Part shown: piece after piece, positions 8,931 to 17,056 of the stretch
Position numbering within the stretch: position 1 is the first letter of the stretch
Layout: each line of letters begins with the position of its first letter
Assembly (NCBI GenBank): GCA_038526915.1
Contig: JBCBGF010000003.1
Coordinates: forward strand, 124,001-188,000
Length of the DNA: 64,000 nt
From: JBCBGF01 sp038526915
GTDB taxonomy: Bacteria; Pseudomonadota; Alphaproteobacteria; Rhodobacterales; Rhodobacteraceae
Direction: 5' to 3'
Made by a program: the position numbers and the translations under genes
The notes under the pieces: model-generated
Told to the model about the DNA's origin: nothing
What the model saw: only the letters and a program-made list of their open reading frames with translations
The model's database searches: none

Positions 8931-8959
8931 AAAAAAGGGCCCGAATTGGACCCTTTTTC
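8931..8959. terminator. terminator-like hairpin with A/T runs on both sides
   Basis: AAAAAAGGG pairs with CCCTTTTT across a short spacer. The plus-strand side is followed by a T-rich run (TTTTTCGCTTTTTT) and the minus-strand side by TTTTTTGTTGTT, so it could stop transcription both ways. No gene ends next to it, which is unusual. Confidence 0.5.
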
Positions 8960-9059
8960 GCTTTTTTCTCCCTGCCGGACGGGCCGACTTAGTCATTGAC
9001 GCGAACGCTAGTGGCTTTGGTGTGGGGCGTCAACAGGGAATATCCACATGGCAAATCAC

Positions 9060-9092
9060 AATAAAAAGGGCCGCACCCAAAGGGGCGCGGCC
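9060..9092 (-). terminator. Rho-independent terminator-like hairpin, minus strand
   Basis: On the minus strand GGCCGCGCCCC...GGGTGCGGCC forms a stem followed by CTTTTTATTG. It lies about 250 bases upstream of the minus-strand ialB-like start, so it would end a transcript begun inside or upstream of the next (plus-strand) gene. Confidence 0.5.
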
Positions 9093-9216
9093 AGTCTGAC
9101 AGGGAGGAAAAATGCCCGCAGCCAGCCCGCAGACCGGACATCAGGCAGATCGACACTGGCGCATAAGGGTTAAGAAGTTATGGTGCCGCCAAACACTCAG
9201 ATGGCGGAGACGGGCC

Positions 9217-10761
9217 TTGGACAGGGACACAATTTTCATCGGCGGCGGTGGCGAGGATTATGCTGCGGCGCAGAACCTGCTTTTGAAATACGGCAACCGC
9301 CACGGCCTGATCGCCGGGGCCACGGGCACGGGGAAAACCGTGACGCTGCAGATCATGGCCGAGAGCTTTTCCGCCCAAGGCGTGCCGGTGTTTCTGGCCG
9401 ATGTGAAGGGCGATCTGTCGGGGCTGGCACAGGCCGGGTCGGAGGGGTTCAAGCTGCATGACGCGTTCATGAGCCGGGCCGGGAAAATCGGTTTCACCGA
9501 CTACACTTACGATGCCTTCCCCGTCACGTTCTGGGATCTCTTCGGCGAGGCCGGCCACCCAGTGCGCACCACCGTGGCCGAGATGGGGCCGCTTTTGCTG
9601 GCCCGTCTTTTGGAACTAACCGAAGCACAAGAAGGCGTCCTCAACATCGCCTTCCGGGTGGCTGATGAAGAAGGTCTGCCGCTCCTCGACCTCAAGGATC
9701 TCCAGGCCCTCCTCCTCTGGGTGGGGCAGAACGGCAAGGACCTGTCGCTGCGCTATGGCAACGTGTCCTCGGCCTCGGTCGGCGCGATCCAGCGCGCGCT
9801 TCTGGTGCTGGAGAACCAGGGCGGGAACGATTTCTTTGGCGAACCGGCGCTGGAGCTGACCGATATCATGGCCACTGACAGCGACGGGCGGGGCCGGATC
9901 AACATCCTGGCCGCTGACAAGCTGATGGGATCACCACGGCTTTACGCTACGTCACTTCTGTGGCTGCTGTCGGAATTGTTCGAGGAACTGCCCGAAGTGG
10001 GTGATCCCGATAAGCCGAAGCTCGTCTTCTTCTTCGACGAGGCGCATCTGTTGTTCGACGACGCCCCCAAGGCGCTGGTGGACAAGGTGGAGCAGGTGGC
10101 TCGGCTGATCCGGTCCAAGGGGGTGGGCATCTATTTCGTGACGCAAAACCCCGATGACATCCCCGAGGATATCCTGGGCCAACTCGGCAACCGCGTCCAA
10201 CACGCGCTGCGCGCCTTCACCGCGCGCGACAAGAAGGCGTTGAAGCTGGCCGCCGAGACCTATCGCGAGAACCCGCGGTTTTCGACCGAGGATGCGATCC
10301 GCGATGTGGGCACGGGGGAGGCGGTGACCTCCTTCCTGATCGAAAAAGGTGCCCCGGGGATCGTGGAGCGCACGCTGATCCGCCCGCCGTCTTCTCAACT
10401 CGGGCCCATCACCAAGGCCGAGCGTAAGGCGGTGATGGACGCCTCGGTGATCGGCGCGAAATACGAGACGGCGAAGGATCGCGAAAGCGCGTTCGAGATG
10501 CTGACCGCGCGGGCCGAGGCCGCGGCGAAAGAGGCCGAGGAAGCCGAGAAGCGCGAGGAAGAGGCCGATGCCATGCTGCGCGAATACTCCGCCGGGCGGC
10601 GGTATTCGGGCACGCGCGTGGGACGGTCGACCTCGAAAAAGACGCGCGGCGGCACGTCGTTCGGGGAGGCGCTGACGAGCGTGGTCGTGAAAGAGCTGAA
10701 GGGCACGACCGGGCGGCGCATCGTGCGAGGGATCTTGGGCGGGCTGTTCAAGGGGCGGTAG
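9217..10761 (+). CDS. HerA-like / DUF853 ATPase
   Basis: A protein of 514 aa from a TTG start at 9217, preferred because GGAG lies about 8 bases upstream and homologues begin near IFIGGGG; the frame is open back to an ATG at 9112. Walker A is GATGTGKT (residues 34-41) and Walker B is FFFDEAHLL. The C terminus has a charged coiled coil (AEAAAKEAEEAEKREEE) and a basic tail. Proteins of this group are hexameric DNA-translocase-like ATPases of unknown cellular role. No NurA nuclease is next to it. Confidence 0.85.
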   Translation: MDRDTIFIGGGGEDYAAAQNLLLKYGNRHGLIAGATGTGKTVTLQIMAESFSAQGVPVFLADVKGDLSGLAQAGSEGFKLHDAFMSRAGKIGFTDYTYDAFPVTFWDLFGEAGHPVRTTVAEMGPLLLARLLELTEAQEGVLNIAFRVADEEGLPLLDLKDLQALLLWVGQNGKDLSLRYGNVSSASVGAIQRALLVLENQGGNDFFGEPALELTDIMATDSDGRGRINILAADKLMGSPRLYATSLLWLLSELFEELPEVGDPDKPKLVFFFDEAHLLFDDAPKALVDKVEQVARLIRSKGVGIYFVTQNPDDIPEDILGQLGNRVQHALRAFTARDKKALKLAAETYRENPRFSTEDAIRDVGTGEAVTSFLIEKGAPGIVERTLIRPPSSQLGPITKAERKAVMDASVIGAKYETAKDRESAFEMLTARAEAAAKEAEEAEKREEEADAMLREYSAGRRYSGTRVGRSTSKKTRGGTSFGEALTSVVVKELKGTTGRRIVRGILGGLFKGR

Positions 10762-10772
10762 ATCGCGCGCCG

Positions 10773-10840
10773 CAGTCCCGGACTTGATCCGGGACCTCCT
10801 TCACCCGGCCCAAGAGGCCCCGGATCAAGTCCGGAGCGTC
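10773..10840. repeat. family C paired palindromes
   Basis: CCCGGACTTGATCCGGG and, facing it about 30 bases on, CCCCGGATCAAGTCCGG. The pair lies between two co-directional genes and could act as a transcript-end structure. Confidence 0.65.
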
Positions 10841-10920
10841 GTCAACAGTGTAACCTCAACTCTAGGCACCCAGCCTCTTTTCCGGTACTCCGCCTGCCAC
10901 CGCAGGAGGGAGAGTCCGAC

Positions 10921-11460
10921 GTGAAAATCTCACAAGACATCGGAGTCAGCGAGCCCGCCCTCGCCGCCCTCTTCACGGCCACCTTCTCCGCATCTGAAGG
11001 CCCCGAGGAAGGCGCCATTGTCGGCGCTCTCGCCGCGCGTTTGATGGAGGACACCCCCCGCGAAGACCTGCGCACCTTTTTCGCAACCGACGGGGCAGGC
11101 CCGATCGCAGCAGTGATCTTCACGCCCTTGGTCTACCCGCAAGATCCGCGCCGCGTCATGCTCCTCTCCCCCATGGCCGTCGCCACTGACCATCAGGGGC
11201 AAGGGGTCGGTCAGGCGCTGTTGACCCATGCCTTGGACGCCCTGCGATCAGAGGGTGTGGATGTGGCGATCACCTATGGCGATCCGGCGTTTTACAGCAA
11301 GGTGGGGTTTCAGCCCCTGACGGCCGCCCAGGCCGCGCCGCCGCATCCGCTGAGCCAACCGCAGGGGTGGATTGGCCAGTCGCTGACTGGGCAGGCGCTT
11401 ACCCCGCTCAAAGGCCCGTCGACCTGCGTGTCCGGCCTCAACGACCCCGCGCTCTGGTAG
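10921..11460 (+). CDS. GNAT family N-acetyltransferase
   Basis: A protein of 179 aa. The acetyl-CoA binding core is LLSPMAVATDHQGQGVGQAL (beta4 then the Q/R-x-x-G-x-G/A loop), followed by YGDPAFYSKVGF, which is typical of YhbS-like acetyltransferases. The substrate is unknown. The start is GTG at 10921, with GGAGGGAGAG about 8 bases upstream. It ends a few bases before the end of the convergent efflux gene. Confidence 0.8.
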   Translation: MKISQDIGVSEPALAALFTATFSASEGPEEGAIVGALAARLMEDTPREDLRTFFATDGAGPIAAVIFTPLVYPQDPRRVMLLSPMAVATDHQGQGVGQALLTHALDALRSEGVDVAITYGDPAFYSKVGFQPLTAAQAAPPHPLSQPQGWIGQSLTGQALTPLKGPSTCVSGLNDPALW

Positions 11461-11465
11461 GGTCC

Positions 11466-12647
11466 TCAGCTGTGCTGTAACCCGACGTTCCGCAACCGCG
11501 CGGCCCAGAGGGCCATCGCCAGCCCCGCGGCACTTGAGGCCAGCATCAGCCCCAGAAGGATCGGCGCGCCGCCCTCTTCTGGCAGGGCCCACCCCGTCAC
11601 CCCGGTCAGAGCCGCACCGCCCGCCACCACCAACGCGCCCATCAACCCCGCCGCGCTGCCCGCCATGTCGGGGCGCACGGACATCGCGCCGGTGCTGGCC
11701 CCCGGCATGGTCAGCCCGTTGCCAAGCCCTGCACAGATCGTGCCCGCGAACAACACCGGCAGCGACGTCACCCCCAGCGACCAGGCCACCAGCGCCGCGG
11801 CCAGCCCGCCGCAGGCCACCAGCCGCCCTGCGATCATCAGCGTTGTCGGCGCCAGCCGTCCCGCCGTCCGGCCCGTCAGAAACCCGCCCACCATGAACCC
11901 GAGCGTAATCGAGCCGATATAGAGGCCCAGCTCCGCCGTGGTGATCCCGAAGGTTGCCTGCGCCACCAGCGGGACCCCGGTGATAAAGATGTAGAACGCC
12001 CCCACCGAGAACATCCCGCAGAGCGCATGGGCCCAGAACACCGGTGCGCCCAGCAACAGTGTGGCGCGCGGACGTGCTGCACGCTCTGCCCGCGTCTCAC
12101 CCAGATCGGCCCAGCAGAGCGTCAGCACCCCGGCCCCCGCGATCGCATAAAAGGCAAAGGTCGCGCGCCAGCCAAGGGCCGCGTCCACCACACCCCCCAG
12201 CACCGGCCCCAGCATCGGCCCCAGCGCCATCGCCATCCCGATATAGCCGATCACACTGACCGCCGTGCGTTCGTCGCGCGTGTCGCGCACGATCGTCATG
12301 GCCAGCGTATAGCCCGCCGTCATGCCCCCCTGCAGCATCCGGAAGGCCAGAAACGTCGTGATATCCCGCGCGAGCAGGCACCCGACCGAGGCGGCCACGA
12401 ACACGGCAAGAATCCCGAGGATCACCGGCCGCCGCCCGATCCGGTCGGACAGGGGACCCATGATAAGTTGCAACACCGCCGTCACCGCTAGATAGCCCGA
12501 CACCGCCAGGCTGATCGTCGCGTAATCCGTTCCCAGATCCCGCGCCATGCCCGCGAGCGACGGCGTGAACATGTTCAGCGACAGGGGCGCAAACCCGGTC
12601 AGCAGGACCAGGGTGATCAGATGCGGTGGTGTGCGGGCGCTGGGCAT
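11466..12647 (-). CDS. MFS drug-efflux transporter, Bcr/CflA type
   Basis: A protein of 393 aa with about 12 membrane segments. The MFS signature after TM2 is GPLSDRIGRRPV, and the drug-proton antiporter motif C region is GYTLAMTIVRDT. Bcr/CflA pumps export antibiotics such as bicyclomycin, chloramphenicol and florfenicol from the cytoplasm. The ATG at 12647 is chosen; a TTG at 12662 would add five residues. The 5' leader holds a small peptide gene and a terminator directly before this start, so expression is probably induced by ribosome stalling. Confidence 0.88.
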   Translation of the reverse strand: MPSARTPPHLITLVLLTGFAPLSLNMFTPSLAGMARDLGTDYATISLAVSGYLAVTAVLQLIMGPLSDRIGRRPVILGILAVFVAASVGCLLARDITTFLAFRMLQGGMTAGYTLAMTIVRDTRDERTAVSVIGYIGMAMALGPMLGPVLGGVVDAALGWRATFAFYAIAGAGVLTLCWADLGETRAERAARPRATLLLGAPVFWAHALCGMFSVGAFYIFITGVPLVAQATFGITTAELGLYIGSITLGFMVGGFLTGRTAGRLAPTTLMIAGRLVACGGLAAALVAWSLGVTSLPVLFAGTICAGLGNGLTMPGASTGAMSVRPDMAGSAAGLMGALVVAGGAALTGVTGWALPEEGGAPILLGLMLASSAAGLAMALWAARLRNVGLQHS

Positions 12648-12660
12648 ATTCTGGGCTTTC

Positions 12661-12694
12661 AAAACAAAAACGCCCCCGAGGGCTATCGGGGGCG
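12661..12694 (-). terminator. attenuator terminator in the efflux-gene leader
   Basis: On the minus strand CGCCCCCGA and TCGGGGGCG form a perfect 9-bp stem with a 6-base loop, followed by TTTTTGTTTT. It lies only 14 bases before the efflux-gene ATG, so it must be bypassed for expression. The base of its left arm is shared with a competing pairing (12692-12699 with 12728-12735, CCATGCGC with GCGCATGG). Confidence 0.85.
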
Positions 12695-12719
12695 CATGGG
12701 GGAGGGATATGGGGGTCCG

Positions 12720-12770
12720 TCACCGGTCCATGCGCGTGGGTCCTACAAATACGACAAGGCGGGTGGTCAT
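12720..12770 (-). CDS. 16-residue leader peptide of the efflux-gene attenuator
   Basis: An ATG at 12770 opens a 16-codon frame, MTTRLVVFVGPTRMDR, ending in TGA. A strong AGGAG site lies 6 bases upstream of the ATG, much better than that of the efflux gene itself. The last third of the peptide gene contains GCGCATGG, which can pair with CCATGCGC at the foot of the terminator. Translation to the stop codon would hide this arm and let the terminator form; a ribosome stalled early would free it and allow read-through. This is inferred from sequence only. Confidence 0.75.
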   Translation of the reverse strand: MTTRLVVFVGPTRMDR

Positions 12771-12905
12771 ATCGCTCTCCTGTGTGGGCAAACGTTAGGC
12801 GCACCGGGCGCTGGGCACAAGCCAAAGCCATGCTGCGCTATCGCGGTTTACGTTTTCGCAAGGGGGCAGTCCTAGGGTCGCTCTAGCATAGGAGACACTC
12901 TTGCA

Positions 12906-13340
12906 ATGGAGCTAGCGTTCACGCTGTATCGGAGCAAAGCCCGCCCCGGTTTGGGGGAGGCCGGCATTGTCGACATCCTGGCCAAAAGCGTGCGGCTGAA
13001 CGCGCGCGAAGGTCTGACCGGGTTTCTACATTTCGATCGCGGGTATTTCCTGCAGTATCTGGAAGGCCCGAAAGCGCCGCTGGGCCGCAAGGTGGCGCGG
13101 ATCTACCGCGACAAGCGCCACAGCGAGATGGTGATCCTGGCCGAAGGCACAATTGATGAGCGGTTTTTCCCGAGCTGGGAGATGGGCCAGATCAACGCCT
13201 CGCTCTTGCCGCTCGACGGGCCGCTGGCGACGCATTCGTGGATGCTGCCGGCCGAGCAGATCAACCCCCTGCCACTGATCGAGGCATTCGCGGCCCATGC
13301 GGGCGCTTTGCAGGGCACCGATATCCAGTCGATTGGGTAG
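12906..13340 (+). CDS. short BLUF-domain blue-light sensor
   Basis: A protein of 144 aa that is a BLUF domain plus a C-terminal cap of about 45 residues, as in PixD/Slr1694-type short BLUF proteins. The flavin-site residues fall at the canonical places: Tyr8 (FTLYRS), Asn32 (LNAREGLTGF), Gln50 (YFLQYLEG), and Trp90/Met92 (FPSWEMG). It binds FAD and signals blue light through partner proteins; no effector domain is attached. It is divergent from the efflux gene, so the two share the upstream region. Confidence 0.9.
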   Translation: MELAFTLYRSKARPGLGEAGIVDILAKSVRLNAREGLTGFLHFDRGYFLQYLEGPKAPLGRKVARIYRDKRHSEMVILAEGTIDERFFPSWEMGQINASLLPLDGPLATHSWMLPAEQINPLPLIEAFAAHAGALQGTDIQSIG

Positions 13341-13349
13341 GGTCGGGCC

Positions 13350-13976
13350 CTACCTCTCCTGCAGCGCGAGCCGCAGCCCCAGCGCACAGTAGATCCCACC
13401 CACGACCTTGCCTTGCCAGCGCAGCACCGTCGGATTGCGTCGCAGGAAGCTGCCCAGACCGCCCGCGGCCACCGAATAGACGATGGTGCTGAAAAACCCC
13501 ACAAGCGCGAAGACCACGCCCAAAATCGTGAGTTGCGCGATAACAAACCCGCGTTCCGGCGCCACGAACTGTGGCAGGAAGGCCAGGAAAAACAGCGCCG
13601 TCTTGGGATTCAGCACCTCCGCTAGGATGGCCTGGCGAAAGGCCTGCGCCGCGGTGATCGGCAGGCGGCCCTGGCCCAGATCAGGCTGTGTCTTCTCAAA
13701 AATCGCCCGCAGCCCGAGATAGACCAGATACCCTGCGCCCAAGTATTTCACGATGGTAAAGAGGGTGGCCGAGGCGGCGATGATCGCGGAAATCCCGATC
13801 ACCGCGAGGCCCGTGTGGATGATATCACCTGCCGTGATGCCCGCCCCTGTCGCGATCCCCACCCGCGTGCCCGAGGTCGTCGCCCGCGCGACCGTGAGGA
13901 GCGTGGCGGGGCCGGGGATGAACACGAAGCCCAGCACCACAAGGGCATAGGTGATGAGCGTGGCGGGATCGATCAT
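13350..13976 (-). CDS. LysE/RhtB family translocator
   Basis: A protein of 208 aa with about six membrane segments. The family motif FIPGPATLLTVAR lies near the N terminus, and NPKTALFFLAFLPQF is in the middle. Members export amino acids or derivatives. The ATG at 13976 has GGAGG 5 bases upstream; the longer frame to 14033 has no good ribosome site. The gene is convergent with the BLUF gene. Confidence 0.88.
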   Translation of the reverse strand: MIDPATLITYALVVLGFVFIPGPATLLTVARATTSGTRVGIATGAGITAGDIIHTGLAVIGISAIIAASATLFTIVKYLGAGYLVYLGLRAIFEKTQPDLGQGRLPITAAQAFRQAILAEVLNPKTALFFLAFLPQFVAPERGFVIAQLTILGVVFALVGFFSTIVYSVAAGGLGSFLRRNPTVLRWQGKVVGGIYCALGLRLALQER

Positions 13977-14124
13977 GGGGGCCTCCGGTCCGGTGTTGGC
14001 CCGAGCAAGCTCACACCCCGCGCAGTTTGGCAAGGGTGTGAAACTTTAACGGGTTTTTACGTTGCGACGGCGACGGCGCTTCGGCACGCTGTCAAGCATT
14101 GATCCCCTGCGCCCATCGGCCCTG

Positions 14125-14376
14125 ATGTTCACCGTAACGAATTTGATCGGCATTGCTGCCGGAGGTTTTGTGATCCTTGCGTTCTACGCGCGTGACGAAC
14201 GTGTCTTGCGGCAGTACGCCATCACCTCGAACGTGCTCTTCATGATCTACGCGCTGCTGGTCTGGCTCTGGCCGATTTTCCTTTTGCATGCGATCCTTTT
14301 GCCGCTGAACCTGATCCGGCTCGCGCAGATCGATCCGCGTGGCGCGTTGGGCAGGGATGCCGCACGAACACCTTGA
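14125..14376 (+). CDS. small inner-membrane protein, unknown function
   Basis: About 83 aa with two or three hydrophobic segments (TNLIGIAAGGFVILAFY; YALLVWLWPIFLLHAI) and a basic C-terminal tail. It resembles short CBU_0592/YgjV-like membrane proteins in layout, but no function is assigned. The start at 14125 is a judgement; the frame is open back to 14062 with an arginine-rich stretch that looks non-coding. Confidence 0.6.
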   Translation: MFTVTNLIGIAAGGFVILAFYARDERVLRQYAITSNVLFMIYALLVWLWPIFLLHAILLPLNLIRLAQIDPRGALGRDAARTP

Positions 14377-14409
14377 TGCTGACATGAGCTTGGGGTGTGT
14401 TGTCTGCCC

Positions 14410-15696
14410 ATGGAAGGCATCCTTCTGATTTTTTCGGCCTTTGGCCTTTTTCTGATCCTCTTGCCGCTGGACCTGACCTGGCGACTGGTGGTGATGCTCG
14501 CGCTTTTGTTTGCGATTGAGCGGCTGATCTCGGGGCCGGTGCATTGGTCGGACCAGGGGCTGGGCTATGCGCTGGGGCAGGCGATCCTGACGCTGATAGC
14601 CTTGATCGCTGCGGCGGCGATTGCTGTGCGCATGGCCATCGCGGCGGGCCGGGGCGGGCTGACGATGGCGGTGATCCGGGGACCCGAGACCCCCGAACGC
14701 GTGGTTTTCGACCGGTTGCTGGCCGCGCTTTTGGGCGCGGTTACGGCGCTGCTTCTGGGACACGCGCTGGCCACGGTTTTGGCGGGCACCTCCTGGGGGC
14801 GCACGCTCGACCTTGCGGTGCTGGGTCTCGCGCTGTGCGGGGCCGGGATCGCGCTTGTGGCCCTCCGCGCCGGGCCGCAGGTCTTTGCGGCGTCGGGCTT
14901 CTTGGGCCTTGCCGCCATCGCAGCCTTTGGGGCAGGCCAGAGCGACCGTATTCTCACCGGGGCGCAGTCCTTTGCCGAGGGCGACCCATGGTGCCTCGCG
15001 ACCGGCGCCCGCGCCGAACCGATCACCGCCGCCGGCCAACTGGGCTTCTTTTCGCTGCAAAAGGCGGAGTTCGGCTGGCATCTGGTGGTCCTGGCCCATG
15101 ACGGGGCCGAGACACGCGCGGCGCACTGGTCGGTCCGCAGTCAGGCCTTCGTGCCCACGCGCATCGTCGCATCCGTCGGCATGCGCGCCTGCCATGCCCG
15201 CACCGACTACGCTCAGGCGCTCGCCGCCGGGCAGATCGACACGAGGGTGGCGACCGTTGGCCCCCACACCTATGCCGTGCCGGAAGGCTTCGCGCCGGAG
15301 ATGCTGACCGACCGGGTGCGGATCAGAAGCGATGCATATGCGAAGGTGACCTGGCGGTCGGAGACCGAACCCGGCCATCTGGAGCTTCGCCATGGTGCAA
15401 AGCTGCGACCGCCCCCGGATGAGGCCCGCCCGCTCAGCGCCATAGACACCCTCCGCTCCGAGGATCGCGTGCAGATCCTCGCGGGCACCCGCTTTGTCGC
15501 CGACGGCCCCTATGGCGGTGACCGCCACGCTCGGATCAGCTGCCTGCGGGGCCGATACAGCGACCAGAACTGTAGCGTCGAGGTTGAGACGCCCGAGGCG
15601 CTCTACGAGTTTGACCTGCGCTTTGCCGATATCGCCCGCTGGGCCGAGGCCGCGGACGAGGTCATTGCGCTCTTCGCCGATTTCCGAAGACTTTAG
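14410..15696 (+). CDS. membrane protein with C-terminal soluble domain, unknown function
   Basis: About 428 aa. The first 190 residues hold about five hydrophobic segments. The remaining 230 residues form a soluble, probably periplasmic domain with four cysteines (DPWCLA, MRACHART, ISCLRGRY, QNCSVEV), which could form disulfides. I do not recognise the family. The ATG at 14410 is used; a GTG at 14395 is possible. It ends 4 bases into the end of the convergent CNNM-type gene. Confidence 0.7.
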   Translation: MEGILLIFSAFGLFLILLPLDLTWRLVVMLALLFAIERLISGPVHWSDQGLGYALGQAILTLIALIAAAAIAVRMAIAAGRGGLTMAVIRGPETPERVVFDRLLAALLGAVTALLLGHALATVLAGTSWGRTLDLAVLGLALCGAGIALVALRAGPQVFAASGFLGLAAIAAFGAGQSDRILTGAQSFAEGDPWCLATGARAEPITAAGQLGFFSLQKAEFGWHLVVLAHDGAETRAAHWSVRSQAFVPTRIVASVGMRACHARTDYAQALAAGQIDTRVATVGPHTYAVPEGFAPEMLTDRVRIRSDAYAKVTWRSETEPGHLELRHGAKLRPPPDEARPLSAIDTLRSEDRVQILAGTRFVADGPYGGDRHARISCLRGRYSDQNCSVEVETPEALYEFDLRFADIARWAEAADEVIALFADFRRL

Positions 15697-16973
15697 AGTG
15701 CGCGCACCTTCAGCCGGGTGATCCGGTTGTCCTTGCGCGTCATCACCTCAAACCGGAAGCCGTGGAAGGAAAAGACCTGGCCCTGGGTCGGGATCGTCTG
15801 CGCCTCGTGAATCACCAGCCCCGCCACGGTGTTTGCCTCATCATCGGGCAGGGACCAGTCGTTGGCGCGGTTGAGATCGCGGATCGTCATCGCGCCGTCG
15901 ACCACATAGTCGCCCCCTTCGATCGCCCGCACCGGGTGTTCGGCATCCACGTCGAACTCGTCCGTGATCTCGCCCACGATCTCTTCCAGGATATCCTCCA
16001 GCGTGATCAGCCCCTGCAGCGCACCGTATTCATCCACCACCAGTGCGAAATGCGTGTGGCGGCGCAGGAACTCGCGCATCTGATCGTCGAGCGTCGTGGT
16101 TTCCGGCACGAAATAGGGCTTCATCGCGATGCCCATGATGTCGAAATCCGCGAGCGGATCCTCGCCCCCTTCGGCCTGCAGCTTGTAGATCGCGCGCAAG
16201 AGATCCTTGGCGTGGATGAGCCCCACGATGTTTTCAGGGTCATCGCGGAAAATCGGCAGGCGCGTGTGGGGGGATTGCAGGCACAATTCCACCATCTCGC
16301 GCGCGCTGAGGCTTGCGTCGATCATCTCGATCTTTGAGCGGTGGAGCATAATCTCCTCCACCGACCGGTCGCCCAGATCGAGCGCGCCCAAAAGGCGGTC
16401 ACGGTGTTCCTTTTCCACCGCGCCTTCGGAATGGCCCAGGCTGATGGCGCCTTCGATCTCTTCCCGCACGGCGAGGATATTGGTGCCCGCATCCACTTGC
16501 ACCCCGATCATCGACAGGGCCGCGCGCACGATATAACGCACGAAGGCCACGATGGGGGCGAAGATGCGGATCACGATGGCGATGAAGGGGGCCACGCGGG
16601 TCGAGGCGGTTTCGGCATTGGTAATCGCATAGGTCTTGGGCAGGACCTCGGCGAAGATCACCACAAGGGCGGTCATCACCAGCGTTGCATAGGCCACGCC
16701 GCCTTCGCCGAAGAGACGCGTGAAGAACACTGTGGCCAGAGAGGCCGCGAGGATGTTCATCAGGTTGTTGCCCAACAGGATCGCCCCGATCAGGCTTTCG
16801 GTGTCATCGAGCAGGCGCAGCGCGAGGCCCGCCCCTTTCGATCCCTTATCGGCCCGCGCGTGCAGCTTGCCCCGCGAGGCGGCCGTCAGCGCCGTTTCGC
16901 TGCCCGAGAAGAAGGCGGATGCAAATAAGAGCATCACAATGATGAGGGCCGTGATCCAGAGGCCGGTTTCCAT
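15693..16973 (-). CDS. CNNM/CorC-HlyC family protein (DUF21 + CBS pair)
   Basis: A protein of 426 aa. The DUF21/CNNM membrane domain spans about residues 1-190 (AFFSGSETALTAAS is its signature), followed by two CBS domains (about 205-330) and a C-terminal CorC/HlyC transporter-associated domain. These proteins are linked to magnesium or cobalt homeostasis; the older name haemolysin is misleading. It is divergent from the phosphoesterase gene. Confidence 0.9.
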   Translation of the reverse strand: METGLWITALIIVMLLFASAFFSGSETALTAASRGKLHARADKGSKGAGLALRLLDDTESLIGAILLGNNLMNILAASLATVFFTRLFGEGGVAYATLVMTALVVIFAEVLPKTYAITNAETASTRVAPFIAIVIRIFAPIVAFVRYIVRAALSMIGVQVDAGTNILAVREEIEGAISLGHSEGAVEKEHRDRLLGALDLGDRSVEEIMLHRSKIEMIDASLSAREMVELCLQSPHTRLPIFRDDPENIVGLIHAKDLLRAIYKLQAEGGEDPLADFDIMGIAMKPYFVPETTTLDDQMREFLRRHTHFALVVDEYGALQGLITLEDILEEIVGEITDEFDVDAEHPVRAIEGGDYVVDGAMTIRDLNRANDWSLPDDEANTVAGLVIHEAQTIPTQGQVFSFHGFRFEVMTRKDNRITRLKVRAL

Positions 16974-17056
16974 ACTCGTGTCCGTTGTCGGTTGATGTCA
17001 TCAATGGGTACGGGTCGTCATATTGGATGATATGGCCCGCAGGCAAGGAGGCGTGC

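Larger units (their letters stand above)
8814..9216. other. divergent region with two terminator-like hairpins
   Basis: 403 bases between the ialB-like gene (minus) and the HerA-like gene (plus). It holds two terminator-like stem-loops (8931-8959 and 9060-9092) but no recognisable gene between them. A 41-codon plus-strand frame from 9048 reads through the second hairpin and is not supported. Small RNAs on either strand, or a long regulated leader of the minus-strand gene, would explain the hairpins. Confidence 0.5.

Noticed and set aside
9048..9173. 41-codon plus-strand frame before the HerA-like gene
   Set aside because: It reads through a terminator-type hairpin, has no ribosome site and gives a basic peptide with no known relation.
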